From: JANPLN01 sp041736155
GTDB lineage: Bacteria; Bdellovibrionota; Bdellovibrionia; Bdellovibrionales; JAGQZY01
Assembly: GCA_041736155.1 (NCBI GenBank)
Contig: JBGSUL010000039.1
Coordinates: 1-46,344, forward strand
Length of the DNA: 46,344 nucleotides
Direction: 5' to 3'
The notes beneath the pieces are model-generated. The model saw only the letters and a list, made by a program, of their open reading frames with translations, was not told the origin of the DNA and made no database searches. The position numbers and the translations under genes are program-made. Below, one piece after another: positions 1 to 5,959 of the stretch (position 1 is its first letter; the number at the start of each line of letters is the position of its first letter).

Positions 1-92
1 GGGATCGCTATTCCCGTCGAAAAGTGCTCTTTAACGATCAAACTCTTCTTTTTCTGTGTAAAACGTTTACGCTTTGTAGGCGTTACTTCCAT
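1..92 (-). CDS. Partial transposase, N-terminal HTH part (IS3/IS66-like)
   Basis: A minus-strand reading frame opens with ATG at 92 and runs off the left edge, giving 31 residues (MEVTPTKRKRFTQKKKSL then IVKEHFSTGIAIP). A strong Shine-Dalgarno (AGGGGG, 5-6 nt spacing) precedes it. The R-F-T-x-K-x-K-x-x-I-V pattern followed by a short amphipathic stretch is typical of the N-terminal helix-turn-helix of IS3 OrfA or IS66-type transposases; this assignment is by pattern only. The start overlaps the last codons of the TIGR02147 gene (stop at 83), which is short for its family, so the element probably inserted into that gene. Which IS family it belongs to cannot be decided from 31 residues. Confidence 0.5.
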   Translation of the reverse strand, partial: MEVTPTKRKRFTQKKKSLIVKEHFSTGIAI

Positions 93-703
93 AAAGACCC
101 CCTGGGGTTGGGTGTCCAAATCAAATCGGGGTCACAAACAACTTGTACAAGACGTCCCTGCGCATCACGCTGGATCATTCCCAACTGTAAAAGATTTTCC
201 AATGCCTGCTCAACTTGCTCTTTGGTAAGGGCTGGTTGGAACTGCCGAGCGATCCATACTGCGTCTTCTTTAAAATTTTTCAGCAAAATCATTTCACGGA
301 TCGGAATAGAGTACCAACGAGCGTAATAGGCGTATTCCGCTTGACGGAGCGGATGGATTTTTTGCAGACCTTTACATTTTAAAATTTTCTGTGCCCATAG
401 AATTTTTTGAGCTTCGTCTTGAGCTTGATTGAAATGAACAAGATACGAAAAAAACTCTGATTCAATAACGGAAAACTTAAAAGCTTTGCAGAATTGCTCG
501 ATACTCTGAGGTGAGAGATTTCTTTTCCCGTCCATAACTAGCTTTAAAAAGTTTGGCGAACTGAAACCGGCTTTATGTGAAAAATAACGATAGGAAAACT
601 GCGGCAGTTGCTGTTTGCTAAAAGCAAAATAGTCCTTGAGAAAACACCGATAGTTCTCGTATTCAAAAATAGGCGGACGCTGTTTTAAGCTCTTTGTTTC
701 CAT
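83..703 (-). CDS. TIGR02147/DUF4423 family protein, 3'-truncated
   Basis: The 206 residues carry the features of the TIGR02147 family, common in Fibrobacter and Bdellovibrio: an N-terminal segment FEYENYRCFLKDY, the SYRYFSHKAGFSSPNFLKL and DGKRNLS helix-turn-helix-like region (about 37-68), then the WY..IREM segment (about 129-137) and a winged-helix-like part ending LGMIQRDAQG (about 174-183). Family members are usually about 260-280 aa; here the reading frame stops soon after the winged helix, where a transposase start overlaps. I infer loss of the C-terminal ~70 residues by IS insertion. The family is thought to be regulatory, but its ligand and targets are unknown. An inverted repeat 50 bp upstream (755-776) may be an autoregulatory site. 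Confidence 0.75.
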   Translation of the reverse strand: METKSLKQRPPIFEYENYRCFLKDYFAFSKQQLPQFSYRYFSHKAGFSSPNFLKLVMDGKRNLSPQSIEQFCKAFKFSVIESEFFSYLVHFNQAQDEAQKILWAQKILKCKGLQKIHPLRQAEYAYYARWYSIPIREMILLKNFKEDAVWIARQFQPALTKEQVEQALENLLQLGMIQRDAQGRLVQVVCDPDLIWTPNPRGSLWK

Positions 704-754
704 TTATCTAAGTATCGGATATTCTTCGTTTGATTTAAAGGGGACGGTTTAAAA

Positions 755-776
755 AGTGTATTCTAAAGAATACACT
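755..776. promoter_or_regulatory. Inverted repeat, candidate operator
   Basis: Ten-base arms (agtgtattct / agaatacact) separated by two A form a perfect inverted repeat 52 bp upstream of the TIGR02147 start. No U-run follows on either strand, so a terminator is unlikely. A related but looser dyad (tgtattc-N5-gaataca) lies at 1905-1923. That it binds the adjacent regulator is inference. Confidence 0.4.
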
Positions 777-810
777 GAGCGAAAAGCACTAGACCTTAGG
801 CTAAGTTAAT

Positions 811-1320
811 TTATTCAGGAAAACCTTGGGCAGAATTCGTCTCGTCTACATTCCCGGTGTTTAAAACATCGCGATAAAGATCATCGATCTCTTCACGCAC
901 ACTCTCGGCACCGGCCAAATCGGCAATGCAAAAATGATCGTCCGCATGAGAATATGATAAGGTGTAGAAATCGAGCTGCAACGTCATCGGTTCTCCTGCC
1001 GCATAACAATGACTCAAGTTAAGAATTTGATAAAAAATATCGAAAAATAAAGTAGGTTCAAAAATTTTAAACTTAAACATTGGGTTATTGCCGAAGGTCT
1101 CAAGCTTCACCATTGTTTCTTCATTCGACTTAAAAAATGTCAACTGGTATTGACCCGAAGGCGACCAATCTTGATAGATCATTTGTTCTGGTGGGGGCTC
1201 TAGCGGGGGCAAACAGCAGAACATCGGTCCGCATGGATCGATGGCATCGTCATCGTTTTGCGCTTGCTCTTTACAGCCAACCAATGCCCATAAAAATATA
1301 TAAAAGAAGATCTTCTTCAT
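811..1320 (-). CDS. Predicted lipoprotein (169 aa), unknown function
   Basis: The N-terminus MKKIFFYIFLWALVGC is a type II signal peptide with lipobox LVGC at Cys16; the residue after Cys is Lys, so there is no inner-membrane Asp retention signal and outer-membrane localisation is expected. The mature part is acidic at the start (QNDDDA) and contains Cys-Gly-Pro...Cys-Cys-Leu-Pro-Pro near the N-terminus. It resembles the upstream lipoprotein in overall plan: a ligand-like domain with a KLETFGNNPMFKFKIF motif, matching VRVEDWVSQKILFKVY in its neighbour, suggesting tandem duplication. The start codon overlaps the stop of the upstream gene (ATGA), so the two are translationally coupled. I recognise no known family. 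Confidence 0.75.
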   Translation of the reverse strand: MKKIFFYIFLWALVGCKEQAQNDDDAIDPCGPMFCCLPPLEPPPEQMIYQDWSPSGQYQLTFFKSNEETMVKLETFGNNPMFKFKIFEPTLFFDIFYQILNLSHCYAAGEPMTLQLDFYTLSYSHADDHFCIADLAGAESVREEIDDLYRDVLNTGNVDETNSAQGFPE

Positions 1321-1808
1321 ACATCTTCCTGGCCAGTGGTTAACACATCAGAAACGATGTTTTCTATTTCGAGGACCAACGGCTCCGCCTCTTGGGGTTC
1401 CCACGAACAATATCTGCCATTTTTATCTGTAAATGAAATGCTTCGGTCTGGCATATAAGCAAGAGACGAGTCCATCGGTAAGGAGGCGCAGCCTGTTGAG
1501 GCAAAACACGTGCCCTTGGCTTGAATGTTCTCAAAGAGCGAAAGTAGCTGTTCTTTGGTGTAGACTTTAAAGAGGATTTTTTGAGAAACCCAATCTTCGA
1601 CTCTCACCATAACCTCAGTCTCACTTACGAATGAAAACTTAGCCGCGTAGGACTCCCCGCTTGTAAACTTGCTGTAAGTAAAAGACTCCTCAAAACCCGC
1701 GGGAACCATCTCTGTGCAGTAAATAGTTTGTGGATCCTCTGACTGTTTACAACCTATGAGCGTTGCCACAACGAAGAAACTAAAAATAAAGAATTTATTG
1801 ATGTTCAT
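1317..1808 (-). CDS. Predicted lipoprotein (163 aa), paralogue of its neighbour
   Basis: MNINKFFIFSFFVVATLIGC is a lipoprotein signal with lipobox LIGC. The gene has a strong ribosome binding site (AGGGGAGGGAGATCTT before ATG). The mature protein has several cysteines, the segment VMVRVEDWVSQKILFKVYT and a C-terminus VLEIENIVSDVLTTG that resembles REEIDDLYRDVLNTG in the downstream lipoprotein, so the two are probably diverged duplicates. It is first in a two-gene unit with an ATGA overlap. Function unknown; a cell-envelope role is inferred from the signal only. Confidence 0.75.
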   Translation of the reverse strand: MNINKFFIFSFFVVATLIGCKQSEDPQTIYCTEMVPAGFEESFTYSKFTSGESYAAKFSFVSETEVMVRVEDWVSQKILFKVYTKEQLLSLFENIQAKGTCFASTGCASLPMDSSLAYMPDRSISFTDKNGRYCSWEPQEAEPLVLEIENIVSDVLTTGQEDV

Positions 1809-1904
1809 AAGATCTCCCTCCCCTTGAGTATCGGTGAGAGAGCGGCGTCTTCATAGCCCTTGACCGTAGTTAACGTATCCTACTCGTATTCAAACAGGTA
1901 AATA

Positions 1905-1923
1905 TGTATTCGATGAGAATACA
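1905..1923. promoter_or_regulatory. Inverted repeat upstream of the lipoprotein pair
   Basis: Seven-base arms tgtattc and gaataca are separated by gatga. The dyad sits between the stop of the secreted-protein gene (1930) and the start of the lipoprotein unit (1808) and shares the GTATTC/GAATAC core with the dyad at 755-776. It could be an operator or a weak terminator hairpin for the upstream gene. Confidence 0.3.
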
Positions 1924-1929
1924 AAAAAA

Positions 1930-2457
1930 TTAACAACCACCGATAAAATAGAAATCGAGAGCGTAACCCTTTTTCTTCGCTGGATCGATGATCACTGGCG
2001 TGGTGAGCGAAGATCCACAGACTCTATTGCCATTGGGATCCCAGCTGTAAATCACAGGAAGACTTTCTAGCTGCTTAAGTGCATCACGGACCACAACGAG
2101 ATCTTGCTGTGAGTAAACTTTTTCACTCTCTGTCTCGGCATCGTCGTCCATAAAATGGATGGCTGAAAAGATAAGGTTCGAAAACATCTTAGCATCTGTG
2201 CTCCCGTAGGCCATCTCATCCTTGGTTTCCAAATATTGATAATTAAAAACAAACTCGGTGTCTTGTTGAACCATTGTGACTTGATCCGCAAAGGACATTA
2301 TCAATTCCGCGGGATTACCGCCGCGTAGATCATAAGTGACCAAACGACCCTCAGAAACGCTTGCGAGGCGTTGCACTTGCTCGAGCACATTGGTTGGAGT
2401 GATCGCCTGAGATTGTGGAATTGAAAAAAGGATAAAAAAAAGAAATAAGAATTTCAT
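1930..2457 (-). CDS. Secreted protein of unknown function (175 aa)
   Basis: A type I signal peptide (MKFLFLFFILFSIPQSQA, cleavage after SQA) precedes a mature domain of about 157 residues. Two cysteines near the C-terminus (VCGSS and the final GGC) could form a disulphide, and the chain ends in a hydrophobic strand, LDFYFIGGC. No catalytic motif or family is recognisable. It lies upstream of the lipoprotein pair on the same strand with a 121-bp gap, so it may be transcribed separately. Periplasmic or exported location is inferred from the signal peptide. Confidence 0.7.
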   Translation of the reverse strand: MKFLFLFFILFSIPQSQAITPTNVLEQVQRLASVSEGRLVTYDLRGGNPAELIMSFADQVTMVQQDTEFVFNYQYLETKDEMAYGSTDAKMFSNLIFSAIHFMDDDAETESEKVYSQQDLVVVRDALKQLESLPVIYSWDPNGNRVCGSSLTTPVIIDPAKKKGYALDFYFIGGC

Positions 2458-2504
2458 AAAGCCCCCGTGAGAGGCTTGTAACGAACAAATCAGCCGTTCG
2501 TCAT

Positions 2505-3119
2505 TTATTTTTCTAAATGACGCAAGCTTTGATAAAGAGAAGCGACCATAACGTTATGGTTGAACATTCCTTTCTCCAGAGATTCTTTCAATTCGGTGAG
2601 GCTCATCACCACCACTTCGATCTCCTCAAAAGGATCCAAGTTTTGTGGCCCTTTGTGTACGCAGCTCTTCGCCAGATAGGTATAGACTGTGTTATCTTGC
2701 AATGCTGGGTTGGGATAATTTTCTGCGACCTTGATAAGATTCGGGGAAGTGTAACCGGTCTCTTCTTCTAACTCACGTAAACCTGCTAAGGCTGGGTCTT
2801 CGCCAGGATGGACGGCGCCACCAGGAACTTCCCAATGAATTTGCCCTGTCGCATGCCTGTATTGTTTGATCAAAATGATTTTCCCATCGTCAGTGATGGG
2901 GACCACGTTGACCCAGTGAGGAAAACGCAGAATATAGTAGCCCGGCATAATACGTCCATCGGGCATTTCACACTTCTGTTTGTCGATGGAGACCAAACCT
3001 GTTTTAAATACTTGCTGAGACTCGAGGGTTTTCCAATGCATAGGATTACAAGTACCAAGGACTTTTGGGTATGGCAACGGCTCCTCAGCCAGGATTTTAA
3101 TAACTCCTCTTCGTGGCAT
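2505..3119 (-). CDS. Nudix hydrolase, ADP-ribose pyrophosphatase-like
   Basis: The Nudix box GX5EX7REUXEEXGU is intact in GGAVHPGEDPALAGLRELEE followed by ETGY; the RELEEE glutamates bind the catalytic Mg2+. The preceding IKQYRHATG and following ENYPNPALQDN segments are typical of the ADP-ribose/GDP-mannose pyrophosphatase branch (hydrolysis of nucleoside-diphosphate sugars to NMP and sugar phosphate, cytosolic). The start is uncertain: GTG at 3137, ATG at 3119 (purine-rich GGGGGA four bases upstream, chosen here) and ATG at 3041, whose MHWKTLES is the most family-like N-terminus but which lacks a ribosome binding site. A strong hairpin (3127-3173) lies just upstream. No operon partner is evident. 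Confidence 0.85.
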   Translation of the reverse strand: MPRRGVIKILAEEPLPYPKVLGTCNPMHWKTLESQQVFKTGLVSIDKQKCEMPDGRIMPGYYILRFPHWVNVVPITDDGKIILIKQYRHATGQIHWEVPGGAVHPGEDPALAGLRELEEETGYTSPNLIKVAENYPNPALQDNTVYTYLAKSCVHKGPQNLDPFEEIEVVVMSLTELKESLEKGMFNHNVMVASLYQSLRHLEK

Positions 3120-3126
3120 TCTATCC

Positions 3127-3173
3127 CCCGCACACACGAGCTACGCTCGTTAAGCGAGCGAGCTCTCTGCGGG
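3127..3173. repeat. Strong imperfect hairpin in the Nudix/RsmI-like divergent region
   Basis: An inner stem pairs gagct-a-cgctcg (3138-3149) with cgagcg-agctc (3155-3165), with one bulged A, and an outer stem pairs cccgca (3127-3132) with tgcggg (3168-3173). It lies immediately upstream of the Nudix ATG, with the G-rich ribosome binding sequence inside the outer stem. There is no U-run, so it is more likely a 5' leader structure or a palindromic repeat than a terminator. Confidence 0.4.
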
Positions 3174-3287
3174 TCCATGGGACTCAAGCGCTCTTACCGT
3201 CCGGTCGTGAGCACTGAAAAAAGAAGTTCTTAAAATCCTGGATGAGGAGCCACTACCATTTTTTACTTAGTGTGGTATCTATGAGGG

Positions 3288-3944
3288 ATGAGTTTAACTT
3301 TAGTTTCGGTGCCGATTGGGCACCCTGATGATATTTCCCTCCGCGCATTAAATCTCCTCCGTGAGGCGGAGGTGGTTATTGGTGAAGAAACTAAGCCGCT
3401 TTTTCAACTGCTAAAACATCATCAGATTCCGCGCCCTGCTGTAGCAGAATTTCTCAACGAGCATAGTAAAGATGTGGATTATGATTTTTTTGTCGGGCTT
3501 TGCCGGAAAAAAAAAGTCGTGCTGGTCACGGATTGTGGAACACCTGGTTTTTGTGATCCAGGAGCTCTTTTAGTAAAGCGTTGCCGACAAGAGAAAATTG
3601 CTGTGACATCTGCGCCAGGGGCTTCATCGCTCATGGTGCTGCTGAGTTTATCCGGACTAGAGCTTAAAGAGTTTTACTTTCGTGGATTTTTACCTGCCAA
3701 TAACGAAAAACGTCGACAGGAATTGTTACAACTTAAAAAGGTAAAAGTGCCACTGGTGTTGATGGATACACCCTATCGCTTTCGCGCTCTGCTCGAGGAT
3801 CTTCGTGATACTCACAACCAATCTCGCTGCGTGATTGGTATTAATCTTACGCAAGATAACGAGCAAATTATCGATAGCTCGCTGGCGCAGCTAAACATCT
3901 CCACTCTTCCCGAAAAAGCGGAATTTATTTTGGTAGTTTATTAA
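3288..3944 (+). CDS. RsmI-like SAM-dependent (tetrapyrrole-type) methyltransferase, short form
   Basis: The sequence follows the RsmI family (16S rRNA C1402 2'-O-ribose methylation): N-terminal TLVSVPIGHPDDISLRAL, VVIGEETK replacing the usual AAEDTR, LVTDCGTPGFCDPG forming the SAM-binding GTP-x-x-x-DPG loop, SAPGASSLMVLLSLSGL and YFRGFLP followed by KRRQELL. At 218 aa it is shorter than typical RsmI (about 280 aa) and lacks the C-terminal helix-turn-helix domain. It may be an RsmI paralogue with another substrate, so no gene symbol is given. The 5' end is divergent from the Nudix gene, and the 3' end faces the small exported protein with a shared hairpin between them. Confidence 0.8.
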   Translation: MSLTLVSVPIGHPDDISLRALNLLREAEVVIGEETKPLFQLLKHHQIPRPAVAEFLNEHSKDVDYDFFVGLCRKKKVVLVTDCGTPGFCDPGALLVKRCRQEKIAVTSAPGASSLMVLLSLSGLELKEFYFRGFLPANNEKRRQELLQLKKVKVPLVLMDTPYRFRALLEDLRDTHNQSRCVIGINLTQDNEQIIDSSLAQLNISTLPEKAEFILVVY

Positions 3945-3969
3945 AAACGGCCACGACTCATCGTGGCCG
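3943..3969 (-). terminator. Rho-independent terminator
   Basis: A perfect 9-bp stem CGGCCACGA/TCGTGGCCG with a 4-nt loop occupies 3948-3969. On the minus strand it is followed by a run of five U, so it terminates the 3980-5046 unit. It lies directly after the stop of the converging RsmI-like gene and could attenuate readthrough there too. Confidence 0.8.
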
Positions 3970-3979
3970 CCTAGATTCT

Positions 3980-4243
3980 CTAGCTTTTTTGAGTTGAAGA
4001 AATTTTTGTTGGAGCTACTGGTTTACGTTGGCAGTAATAAACTCCCACCGCACAACGACGAACTGTACGACGTGCAACACCAGCCACACTCACCGGAGTT
4101 AACGGTCGCCCCACAATGGCCTCAGCCTGGGGTAAAAACGTGACTGCTTTACCTACTGATTTCGTCAAGCTGACATCAGAAAAAGTTATCAAAAAAAGAA
4201 TCATTCCAAAAAGTGCATAATTGTTAATTGTTTTCATTTTCAA
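3980..4243 (-). CDS. Small exported protein (87 aa) with a VGRPLTPVSVAGVARR motif
   Basis: An N-terminal hydrophobic segment (NYALFGMILFLITF, residues 7-20) acts as a signal peptide or anchor. It is followed by the block AIVGRPLTPVSVAGVARRTV and RRCAVGVYYC (about 42-71), Arg-rich with two Cys, then a basic tail. From memory, similar short proteins with a RPLTPxSVAGVARR block occur next to DUF2092 genes in other proteobacteria; this needs a search. Here it is 14 bp downstream of the DUF2092-type gene and ends at a clear terminator, so the pair is very likely co-transcribed. Function unknown; a role as a periplasmic partner of the neighbour is inference. Confidence 0.7.
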   Translation of the reverse strand: MKMKTINNYALFGMILFLITFSDVSLTKSVGKAVTFLPQAEAIVGRPLTPVSVAGVARRTVRRCAVGVYYCQRKPVAPTKISSTQKS

Positions 4244-4257
4244 TTCCTCTACGTATT

Positions 4258-5046
4258 TTATGGTTTAAAAAGATCTGGAAGTTCGTCAAAATCATTTAAA
4301 TCGCTAGGAGCTACTTCTTTGACAGATTTAGGTACTTGAAAAGTAAAACCACTATCCATCATTATATTCCCCGATTTAAAGTTCATCACATCAAGAACGT
4401 ACTGGGGAGCTCCGGGAGCTTTGGCGCTTGCGATGCTCAATCGCATTGGATATGGCTGAAGTCCTCTTGCGATCCAAATTTGCCAATCGACCTCATCTGT
4501 TTTAAATGCCAAATGATCACACTCCACTCCGCGAATAAAACCACTACCGAGATCTTTGATGTTCACAACAAGTGGCATCACACTGTCGAAGAAATTCGCA
4601 ACAAATAAATCAGCGCCCGGCAGTGGACGTTGCAACTTATTACTTAAAACATCCATTAAATTTTCCACATCGCCAGGAACATCCATTTTGGCATAAATGC
4701 TTTTATCTTTACGATAAACCCATACCTGCTTACCATTAAAAATGAGGTCTGTTTCTGCGAAGCCACCCTTGCGACTAATGAATATTTTATTGGGACGTTT
4801 GAGTTTCACGACGCTCGAACTTGCGATGGACAACTTTTGTTGATCTAACGTGACCACGTCGAGACTTGAATCTAAATCAAAAGTAATATTTTTTTGTTTG
4901 CCGATATAGTCGGACATCTTTTTTAGAATATTACGCGCATCGGTTTCGTCCGCTTGAGCACTCGGAAACGCAAATACGGCGCACAACAAAAAGGCTATCG
5001 CCTTCAACGTTGTTATTTTTTTTAAATTAAATGAAATTTTCAACAT
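4258..5046 (-). CDS. DUF2092-type periplasmic protein (LolA/LppX-like fold)
   Basis: After a signal peptide (LKAIAFLLCAVFAFPSAQA) the mature protein starts DETDARNILKKMSDYIGKQK, which with VKLKRPNKIFISRKG, FNGKQVWVYRKDKSIYAKMD and the DHLAFKTDEVDWQIWIARG block matches the DUF2092 family of predicted periplasmic proteins with a half-barrel fold related to lipoprotein carriers. ATG at 5046 is chosen because GAGGAGAGTT precedes it; an upstream ATG at 5088 has no ribosome binding site. The predicted product is 262 aa. It forms a two-gene operon with the 87-aa protein downstream. Binding of a hydrophobic ligand is plausible from the fold but not shown. Confidence 0.75.
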   Translation of the reverse strand: MLKISFNLKKITTLKAIAFLLCAVFAFPSAQADETDARNILKKMSDYIGKQKNITFDLDSSLDVVTLDQQKLSIASSSVVKLKRPNKIFISRKGGFAETDLIFNGKQVWVYRKDKSIYAKMDVPGDVENLMDVLSNKLQRPLPGADLFVANFFDSVMPLVVNIKDLGSGFIRGVECDHLAFKTDEVDWQIWIARGLQPYPMRLSIASAKAPGAPQYVLDVMNFKSGNIMMDSGFTFQVPKSVKEVAPSDLNDFDELPDLFKP

Positions 5047-5162
5047 AACTCTCCTCTGTTTAATTGTTGAAGACTGCATATAATTCACTTTTTTTCACTA
5101 ATTCAAGTAGATTAAAATAAGGCCCAGCGCACCTTTAAAAATGTCTGTTTCCTGACAATTTT

Positions 5163-5206
5163 TTTCTAAAAGGTACGCCGTTTCTAAAAGGTACGCCGTA
5201 CCTTTT
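5163..5206. repeat. REP-like palindrome with 18-bp tandem duplication, upstream of RAYT
   Basis: The 18-mer tttctaaaaggtacgccg occurs twice head to tail (5163-5180 and 5181-5198). The second copy continues into a perfect palindrome with arms aaaaggtacg and cgtacctttt around a central C (5186-5206). A 25-bp inverted copy lies downstream of the transposase at 5935-5959. Such palindromes bracketing a RAYT gene are the recognised substrates of these enzymes. Confidence 0.8.
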
Positions 5207-5256
5207 CGGGTCACGCTGCAGCAAAAGTTGGCATAAGCTTTGGATAGATTTTCTTC

Positions 5257-5898
5257 ATGCCGCGGAAAAATACCATTCTACAGTCCGAGTTTCCATATCA
5301 CATCACTGCAAGGTGTATTAATAGTGATTGGTTTCGTCTGGATATCGAATCTGTGTGGTCGATTTTCGGAGATTATTTGTTTATCTTAAAACATGAATTT
5401 AATTTTGAAATACACTCTTTTGTTTTAATGGATAACCATTTCCATTTATTGTTAAAAACTCCCTCTGGAAATCTCTCATCAGGCATGAATTATTTCTTGC
5501 GCGAAGTAAGTAAGGAAATTTCATTTAAAACCGGACGAATTAACCAAACATTCGGTGGGCCTTACAAATGGTGTATCGTTAACAGCTATATTTATTATTT
5601 AAATACCTATAAATACATTTATAGAAATCCTGTGGAAGCATATATAACACCAACCTGCGAAGAATATCCTTTTAGCACACTTCCTCATTTACTAGGATTT
5701 TATAAGCTCAACTTTCCCGTTGAAGAAGATACATTACTTTTTAATCCAAATCTTAACTGTGGAACTTTGGAGTGGCTAAATACTTCAAGGCTAGACATGC
5801 ACAAGCACGTTTCCTATGCGCTAAAAAAACCGATATTCGGATATAAGAAAAATCCGGTGACAAAGGAACCCTTGATTCCGCTACATACGATGTACTAG
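5257..5898 (+). CDS. REP-associated transposase (RAYT, Y1/HUH family), divergent
   Basis: The fold markers of the TnpA_REP/Y1 transposase family are present: FPYHITARC near the N-terminus, the metal-binding HUH motif as MDNHFHLLLK (His61, His63), and YIYYLNTYKYIYRNPVEAY (about 111-129), matching the canonical YLLxxxRYIExNPVRA segment. These single-strand DNA nucleases cut and join at REP palindromes. Between HUH and NPV the canonical catalytic Tyr is not where expected: my alignment puts Val84 (LREVSKEI) there, with Tyr79 the nearest candidate, and GRINQTFGGPYKW follows. The product is 213 aa. It is AT-rich compared with neighbours, and inverted palindromes flank it at 5182-5206 and 5935-5959. 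Confidence 0.85.
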   Translation: MPRKNTILQSEFPYHITARCINSDWFRLDIESVWSIFGDYLFILKHEFNFEIHSFVLMDNHFHLLLKTPSGNLSSGMNYFLREVSKEISFKTGRINQTFGGPYKWCIVNSYIYYLNTYKYIYRNPVEAYITPTCEEYPFSTLPHLLGFYKLNFPVEEDTLLFNPNLNCGTLEWLNTSRLDMHKHVSYALKKPIFGYKKNPVTKEPLIPLHTMY

Positions 5899-5934
5899 TA
5901 GCGGAAGAATGTAAGATTGACGCAGATCTCAACC

Positions 5935-5959
5935 AAAAGGTACGGCGTACCTTTTAGAA
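5935..5959. repeat. REP-like palindrome, inverted copy, overlapping the rpoN stop
   Basis: The palindrome aaaaggtacg-g-cgtacctttt (5935-5955) plus agaa is the exact reverse complement of 5182-5206 over 25 bases. It overlaps the TAA stop of rpoN (5954-5956). On either strand the stem ends in four T, so it may double as a terminator for rpoN and for the converging RAYT gene. Confidence 0.8.
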
